Positions 57,421 to 64,000 of a stretch of DNA of 64,000 bases are shown here, piece after piece. Numbering within the stretch: position 1 is the stretch's first letter; each line of letters begins with the position of its first letter. The notes beneath the pieces were generated by a model. It worked only from the letters and a program-made list of their open reading frames with translations, ran no database searches and had not been told where the DNA came from. The position numbers and the translations under genes were made by a program. Source of the stretch: Tanypteryx hageni (Eukaryota > Arthropoda > Insecta > Odonata > Petaluridae); contig CM054116.1 of NCBI GenBank assembly GCA_028673005.1, forward strand, positions 92,586,707 through 92,650,706. The letters run 5' to 3'.

Positions 57421-57976
57421 CAGAGCTGTACTTATCACGTATCAAGATACCTTCCCACGACTCGCTTAAGAAGCTCCGTTGCAACCTTTGGCTCATCCCT
57501 ATCCGAAAATAGCTCATCGCTTTTCAACTATCTCTCTCCATCTCTTTCCTTTGTAAAATACCCTTTTATTTAGCTTTTATTCAGGAGAGGGGATGGTTCG
57601 TCCAATTCTCCGCGAAGATGTCTCGATTTTCCTTCGAAGTCTAACAATGCGGCTGAGAATCTAAGACAGATTAACGAAAGATAATTCCTTGGCTTTGTTC
57701 TCAATATGGATTTACTCGAATCGAACAGAAAGGACAATTTTAATTTCTTTAGAAGAAATAAATTAGATTAAAAATGAAGTAGGTCTCCATTAATTTACTC
57801 AGTAGCGTCGAAAGAGATTACTATGTACAGTAATATCCCTTGTGTGGGATTTTTTTCGTCCCAGATCCTATGGAAGATTCAGTGTGATCACACATAGGAC
57901 ACAGATTTAGTGTTCCAATTCGCTACGTTCTTATTCCAGGACAGTCCCGATTATTGGTTTGTGCCCTGCGTCCCGT

Positions 57977-58053
57977 GAAAGTTCAAAAGGGACGCAAATT
58001 TTTTTTCCAATTTTAGAAAGTTCAAAAAGACGCAAAACTTTTTTCCAATTTCT
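57977..58053. repeat. 39-bp tandem duplication
   Basis: GAAAGTTCAAAAGGGACGCA and GAAAGTTCAAAAAGACGCAA start successive copies, each ending TTTTTTCCAATTT. Confidence 0.88.
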
Positions 58054-59099
58054 GTGTTCATATATTAAATAGTTAGATTATGCGCTTTCTTGTTTTCTTT
58101 CTAATTTCATCAAAATTTTCTCTGTTCCGTTCCATGTATATTTTTTGTTTCCACGGTAATATTTATTTATACGTTCATTTTCAAACAATGAATTTCTTGT
58201 ACTCTACGCGTAAAATTTCCCCCCTTATATTTTTATTCATGGCTGAGCAAATATGGGAAGATTTCCGCAGCCACGTTTAATGCGATTCAGGTGATATATT
58301 TTGGAAATGTGCGCCTTATAGGCCGGTATTTACGGTTTCTATTGAAATGTCTGCAAATCGTTCTGTTTCGATGTGAACTAGTAATCGGATGCAACCATAA
58401 AATTCCTATTTATTTTGTATTATGCTTTCTCTTCTTGACTTTATAGGGAGGAACGAAAGTATTCATTAATCGACATCGAATGGTGATTAACCTCTTTTAA
58501 AAACTTCATCAAGGTTTATATCTTAAAATTATAGATTATTTTTATAAATGATTGCTATTATTTGAACCTATTATGACAGTAAATTATATGATCCCAGACT
58601 TCTATATATATTTTATCTAATAAAAATTTATATTAATTTATATTAATTCAATGTATGCATAATAAGCCGCATAATGTTAGAATTTAAAAATTCACTTCTG
58701 AAAAATAACACAAAATTAAAATTAATCTCTTTGCAAGTCGTGTAATCAAGGTCGTTAATTGACTCCAATAATAATTTCATCATTCGATCAACCCCGAAAA
58801 AAAATCGAAGTTCGAAAGCAATTAGCAACATAACGGTTTCTAGAGCATATTAATAGTAAATTGAAAACACACGAATTAGAGCGCAGGGGTTAACAGCCTT
58901 GTTTTTTCAACCATGACGGTAAAAAAATTTCGGGTGTATTTTTCTACTTTTTACATTATATTTCAATAAATATATTTAATAATGAGTTGAATAAAAGGGG
59001 ACACATATTGTCTTATGCTACGAAGTCAGTCACAACATTGCAACATAAAATTATATTCCTCGGCTCTCCCTCCCCTCAAAAATATTCTCCGCCATTGAT

Positions 59100-59640
59100 C
59101 ACATCCTCGGTAATCTTTGCCTTGAGTCTTCCTTCAAGGCATCGCCTATTCTTCATCCTCATCTTCTTTCCTCTTCTCTCCCTTCTTCCGGGAGTTAGAA
59201 TAAAAAGAAGACGGAAGAATCTTCTGTCCTCCGAAGGAGATTGCTTTATCAGCAAGACGTTATATCTTGTCCTTCGCGGCCGTCTCTTTCTTCTCTCTTT
59301 TCCTCTCTGCCATTTTATTCTCTTTACCCTTTTTTTGTGATCCAGCTTCTTTGCACGGCTGGGGTTCCGGCAAATCTACCTCCTCCTCCGGAGTTCCATT
59401 TCCGGTGCCGAACACCTTTTTCCGTGACTCGCCGGAGTTGCCGCCTTTCTCTCTGTCTCTCTCTCTCTCTATTATTCTCAAGGTTTTTATTCCATCTCTC
59501 TCACTTTCAATGCATCCCATCCCTATTCCTCTTACTCTTACTTTCCCCCCTCCATTTCTTCCCCACCCCTTATCTTCTCTTCAACCTTCGGCGCCTAGAA
59601 AAAAACCTTTGCCCTCATTTCCCGAACACGAGGGCAAATA
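59100..59640 (+). repeat. Polypyrimidine-rich tract with (CT)n
   Basis: C/T-rich over about 500 bp, with a (TC)n run at about 59452-59471, interrupted at 59190-59270 and 59340-59420 by mixed sequence. Confidence 0.7.
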
Positions 59641-60178
59641 GGAGAGTGTGTTAGAGAGAGAGAGAAATAGAGAGAAGGGAATCGAGGAAGAAAGATAGAA
59701 TGGTGGAATGTCTTACCGACGTATGGGCTTCAAGGACAGACGGCAAATGCGTTTGGTGCAGTTTTTCGCCATATGTTTTCAACACGGAATATATTGTGAA
59801 ATCAAGGGAAAGGAATTTTTATCATAGTAATCTTGCACGTTTGTATGGTCGGGGATTGTAGAACGCATTTAGCCCCAATTGAAATGGACAGTTTACCGAG
59901 TAAACTTTTTAAACGATACGGAAAACGGGTTAAATATCCTGTCAAGGTGTGAAATTGGGATATTTGCCATCAGGTCATGACCAGAATTACGGAAATATTG
60001 CTAAATGTTAATTAATTCTAAGTTTTATTTCTAGTCACATAGAATTCCGAAAAAGTAATAAAATTAGATCTCCGCTCCTGCGCGTTTCTTATACCAACTC
60101 CGAGATGAGCTTAGTCACCCGTTCCGTGGGTTCACCGAGAGAGCAAATATTATTGAGATCGAAATAGTCCCTCTAGGC

Positions 60179-60815
60179 CAGTGGTTCTCAACCGGTGTGG
60201 CGCGCCCCCTTAAGGGGACGTATGAGAATTCTAGGGGGAAGAGGGGGCGCGAAGGGTTTTGGACTAAAATCAGTTTTGCCTCAAATTTCTATTCTCACAT
60301 TTTTCTAATTCTGTCCGACTTACCTGCTTTAATAATTTTTCATTTATTTTACAGCTGTTTGGATTATGTCTTGTACTGATATATCCAAATACTCTGTTAA
60401 CTTATCACCTCCATGACAGATGTAGTGCAAACGAATGGATTTATTATGCGTAGAAATAATATATGAAAAACTGCACGGATTTTTTTAGGCAACGACAACT
60501 TATTGCCAACTGCCCAAAAAGTGACGCTAGCTTGTCGGCTGTGAATTATGCGTCGAAACAAAAATTAAAAATTATAATTCACTATATAAACTCACAAAGG
60601 AGAACTCATATGACATAGAAATACTTAGAAACCTATTAAATAAAAAATTTGTTACTATTGCTAATAGTTTTATGATAAAAACTCTTAAAACATAAAAGAC
60701 AATTTTTCTGGAGGAAGGAGAGGGGGGTGGAGGTTTTAGAAGATAAGAAGTTGGCGTGTTGTTCTTAGAAGATTAGAAAGGGGGACGCGAGACGAAAAAA
60801 TGTTAAGAACCACTG
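60179..60815. mobile_element. hAT-type MITE, 637 bp
   Basis: The left end CAGTGGTTCTCAAC and inverted right end CAGTGGTTCTTAAC differ at one base. CTCTAGGC flanks both sides exactly (60171-60178 and 60816-60823), an 8-bp target duplication with a central TA. GCGCGCCCCC near the left and GGGGGACGCGAG near the right are subterminal echoes. No coding capacity. Confidence 0.95.
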
Positions 60816-60823
60816 CTCTAGGC

Positions 60824-62760
60824 GTACTCTCTGTATTTGATTCTTAGCACTTAAGCTTTAATGCGGTTATTTTTATTTACTTTAAGAATATACATTCCGT
60901 ACCTTCAATTTACGTAGAATTTTGTTTTATCTTCACTTGGTGAAAATATTTAAAGCAACGTATACATTTTCTGAGTATAGAATGATCAAAGAGGCATGTA
61001 TTACACTTGAAGCAGAAATATAAATGCCATTTAAACTCTGGAGAAGGAGCGATGAAATAGGAAAAGAGAAGAAATGTTAAATCGCGCGCAAGATGCGAGG
61101 AAAGACAAACAGAAAGAAAGAAGTAAATTGAGCCCTGGGATAAAATTTGTAGAACATGCTTTAAAATGGTTAAACGTACGCAAAGAAGAGTTTGGGGAAA
61201 TGGGGAGCAGCATAACCTAGTACCCTCTTAAAGTCGTGAGCGACACCTTATCCCTCATTCAGCCGTGGGATAGAAGAAATGATCTTGGAGTCCCTTGCTA
61301 TAATGCGGCTCAGAGTCCTTTACTGGGGAGAGAGAGAGAGACCTCTTTCGATAAAGCATTTAGTCATCGCTTTAGGAGCAGAATCCTTGCTGTTTGGGAC
61401 AAGCATCCTTACCCCTTTCTCCCTTAAACCCCCCACCCTTCTCGCTTAAACATCCTTCTGCCTTAAACTCCCACCTTTCTCCATTACATGCCCCACCATT
61501 CTCCCTTAAACTCCCCATCATTCTCCCTTAAACCTCCCACCCTTCCGCATAACACCCCACCCTTATTTCTCAAACCCCCCACTCTTCTCCCCTTGAACAC
61601 CCCACCCTTCTCTCTAAAAGCCCCCACCCTTCTTCCAGACTTCTCTCAACCTTTCCCTTCTATCTCGCTTTCGAGAGATAAATGGGGGTCTGCCTCTTGT
61701 GCGGGAAAGATACCAAGGTCAAGAGGTCGCGGTCACGTTGAGGAGGATCGGTCGGTCCGTTAGAAGACGAGCATGATTTACTAAAGGAAGAGTCTTAGCA
61801 AGATGATCGAGAATCAGGATTTTTTACTCCTTTAAATCTGAGGAAAAGAGATTGCGCAGCCTGCTCTTCGGTTGACGGCTTTTTTGGGACAGAAAGCCGA
61901 ATAAAATGGGTTTTCAATATTTTTTTCGTAATTTATTAGCCTGCGTTCAAAATATGGTTATTTTTATAGCCTGAATTAGTTTATGAGTTTCCTAGGTGAT
62001 GGAAACAGAGATGCGTAAGTTTCTTATAATCTGGCGCAATTGTTTCCTGAATGATTTCGGTTATAATTGTATTGAAGATTTTTATTTTGATATACAATCA
62101 AATTTAAAATTTAAAATAAATAAAAAATGGAAAATATTTTAAATAATTTATAAGGGAACGTAATATAAATCTTGTCTAATTAAATTACGCATAATTTTGC
62201 ATATGTAAATAATCAAAAATATAAATATCGAATGCGTTTATTTAAAGCATGCAAACGAGGAACAATTGGTATATTTAAATTGAACCAATTGTTACAAAAC
62301 ATTTTTAAAGGTAGCATTTTGTTTAAATTTAAAATTTCCTCACATCTGCTAAATACTACGCCGTAATTTGTAAAATGGCATTTGGTCTCTGTGGAGACCT
62401 ACATGTATATCATTGTTTTCCGACCGTCACCTCTGTAAGCGCATTCACACCCGGTGAAATTCAGAACTAAAGGGAAAATTCCCTTACGCATTTTCGCCTT
62501 AACGCTTTAAGTGCGCGTGAAATGCTTGCGAGGAAAAGTCGAAAACATCGATTCGAAAGTTATATGCAGACCGAGAGGATTCAATGGAACCAGGGATAGG
62601 AAAAGGGAGTGATTGCGGAAGTTAGATCCTTTTTATCACATTGGCATTAAATGGATGTAACCCCTGTTTCACTATTTAACGAATGATAAGAAAATATTAA
62701 ATAAAAAATTAATTACCGAAACCTAGGTTAAGGAGCCGCTTTACTTTTTCAGTGCACTTC
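60824..62760. other. Gene-free stretch
   Basis: Contains the minisatellite at 61410-61640. The minus-strand frame at 61031-61213 and the plus frame at 61236-61427 have no resemblance to known proteins. AT-rich from 61900 to 62400. Confidence 0.5.
61410..61640 (+). repeat. Degenerate minisatellite, about 20-24-bp unit
   Basis: About ten units of the form CCCCACCCTTCTCCCTTAAA with substitutions and small indels. The 91-aa frame across it reflects the repeat. Confidence 0.9.
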
Positions 62761-63635
62761 TTCCTTCACGAAAATATTGCTTGAATTCCGTCCTTGTGAA
62801 ATTTATTCGGTTGCTTTCTGAGTCCCTCGTGCACCGCTGTTCGAATTTGCTCTTCCGAGTGGAATTTCTTTCCATTTAATGCCTCGTTGTATGTTTCAAA
62901 AAGATTTTAGTCACTTGCAGCCAAGTCAGAAGAATTAAGGTGGTGTGGTACCACTTCAAAAGGCAGATATTTACTGATGATGACTGTTGATCAGACACTG
63001 CTAGGACGGTCATGGTAGTGCTATAAAAAAATCCTTATGAAATCAAATATTGACGTTTTGTCTAGATTGCAGGCTTTGTTTTGCTCTTAAGTGTATAGTT
63101 CTAAGCACTATTGGTAGAAGTCTCCTTCATGTAACTCTCCGAAATAATACAATTTTATCTCAAAATATGATTAGCGTTTACTTTCCTGCAGACCATTTTG
63201 CTCTAAACTTCTCAGGTTACGGTGAGCTGGTATGACGTAATTCGACATTGGCGCGCTTATTTTTGAATGGAAGTTATGGACTAGGGCAATGCCATGAACA
63301 GATCCGATGCTCATATTGGGATCTTTGTTTAATATCAGCTTGATGTGCCATTTTACTCGAATGAGCTTTTAAATACCAGAAGTTTTGTCAAATGTGCTTA
63401 TGCGATTGACCTGTCCAGGCCGAGTAGCATCTTCAAGATCATAAACTCCATTTTTAAACATTTTCCACACACTCATATTCCTTTGTGATACACATAAATA
63501 ACAAGCGTTAACCACCCTGCCGTGCATTTCACTAATTTTAACTCCTGCATTAAAAATATTACAAATATGCTCATCAGTCTTGGTACATTTTTCAGACGCA
63601 TAGCCATTTCGAATTGTCAATATTTTAATAATCAC
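62761..63635 (-). pseudogene. Broken mariner-like transposase
   Basis: Reading the minus strand, the N-terminal helix-turn-helix part is open from 63635 to 63369 and includes KMFKNGVYDLEDATRPGQV, the mariner/SETMAR pattern (FKxGxxxLED..RPGR). Further on, DPNMSIGSVHGI and KISAP appear in another frame (about 63295-63240), matching the second helix-turn-helix. Near the 3' end VVPHHLNSSDLAASD (about 62950-62905) is the PHPPYSPDLAPSD block with the last catalytic Asp kept, followed by a stop and then NLFETYNEALNGKKFHSEEQ. There are several frameshifts and at least one in-frame stop. It cannot make transposase. I could not fix the terminal repeats. Confidence 0.85.
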
Positions 63636-63660
63636 AAAGGGAACAAAATAACAATCACAC

Positions 63661-64000
63661 TAAGAGGTGTCAACTAAAGCAGAATAATATACCTATGAGC
63701 AATTTTTGTAAACTATTTTAAGCTGAGGTGATATTTAGAAGCGTATTCACTTTTGCTGTACGTGTATTTGCGCGCCTGTTTTTGTTGGCAGTTTAAATCC
63801 CTGTCATGTCTTTCAGAACGCATTGCAAGTACGAGACTTTTTTCTTATTTTGATTTCTATCAAATGTAGCTTTCCTTCATGATGGCCTCTTATTAAATCA
63901 GATTTTCAGGTTAAAAATAAAAATGCAATTGAATTTAGTTGAACATGAATAAACGGATAATGAAGCGTAGTGGTTTTTGTTGAATTCATAGTTTATCTCC
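63661..64000. other. Gene-free end of window
   Basis: AT-rich; no frame or repeat that I can support. Confidence 0.5.

Larger units (their letters stand above)
56272..60170. other. Gene-free stretch with two long CT-rich blocks
   Basis: Pyrimidine-rich tracts lie at about 56920-57420 and 59100-59640. A tandem duplication is at 57977-58053. Frames of 60-137 aa in these tracts are Ser/Leu/Pro-rich artefacts. Confidence 0.55.

Noticed and set aside
58886..58905. Possible hAT end CAGGGGTTAACAGCCTTG
   Set aside because: No matching inverted end or 8-bp duplication could be found.

Overview
This looks like nuclear DNA from an arthropod, probably an insect, though the species cannot be told from the sequence. 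It is AT-rich, full of microsatellites, and its only intact gene has a spliceosomal intron (GTAAGT...TTATAG). There is no bacterial-style operon, CRISPR array, rRNA or clearly functional tRNA, and I found no convincing host protein-coding exon. I read it as an intergenic or long-intron region made of transposable elements, simple repeats and pyrimidine-rich tracts.

Layout. 1-11.9 kb: gene-free sequence with a hAT-type non-coding element (1866-3271), a degenerate one (6907-7210), and (TA)n/(ATGT)n arrays. 11.9-14.7 kb: an apparently complete hAT transposon with terminal repeats, a perfect 8-bp target duplication, a TATA box, a two-exon transposase of about 494 aa and a poly(A) signal. 17.7-19.0 kb: a 5'-truncated RTE-like LINE on the minus strand. 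21.5 kb: a repeat carrying a tRNA-Gly-like module. 22.0-22.9 kb: the tail of a second LINE. 24.0 kb: a hAT MITE. 25.5-25.9 kb: a tRNA-derived SINE with an 11-bp target duplication. 26-36 kb: pyrimidine blocks, a homeodomain-motif-rich AT stretch, and three inverted-repeat elements. 36.9-37.4 kb: a head-to-tail dimer of the tRNA-Gly-like repeat inside one 14-bp target duplication. 37.9 kb: a perfect 106-bp palindrome. 40.1 kb: another tRNA-like SINE fragment. 43.5-45.0 kb: an inverted repeat next to a Jockey/CR1-like LINE. 46.5, 53.6 and 56.2 kb: a dispersed repeat, possibly Penelope-related, with a hammerhead-ribozyme-like core in two copies. 48.1, 50.7 and 60.2 kb: three more hAT MITEs. 61.4 kb: a minisatellite. 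62.8-63.6 kb: a broken mariner transposase on the minus strand.

How the parts relate. The non-coding hAT elements mostly have target duplications with a central TA (nnnTAnnn, Buster-like), while the intact hAT has different ends and an nTnnnnAn target, so it is probably not their driver. The SINE at 25.5 kb and the LINE at 17.7 kb end in the same 5-bp stem closed by different stable tetraloops, which suggests the LINE machinery recognises the SINE. The most unusual object is the tRNA-Gly-like 298-bp repeat: its copies begin and end at different points of the unit, as if copied from a circular or tandem template.
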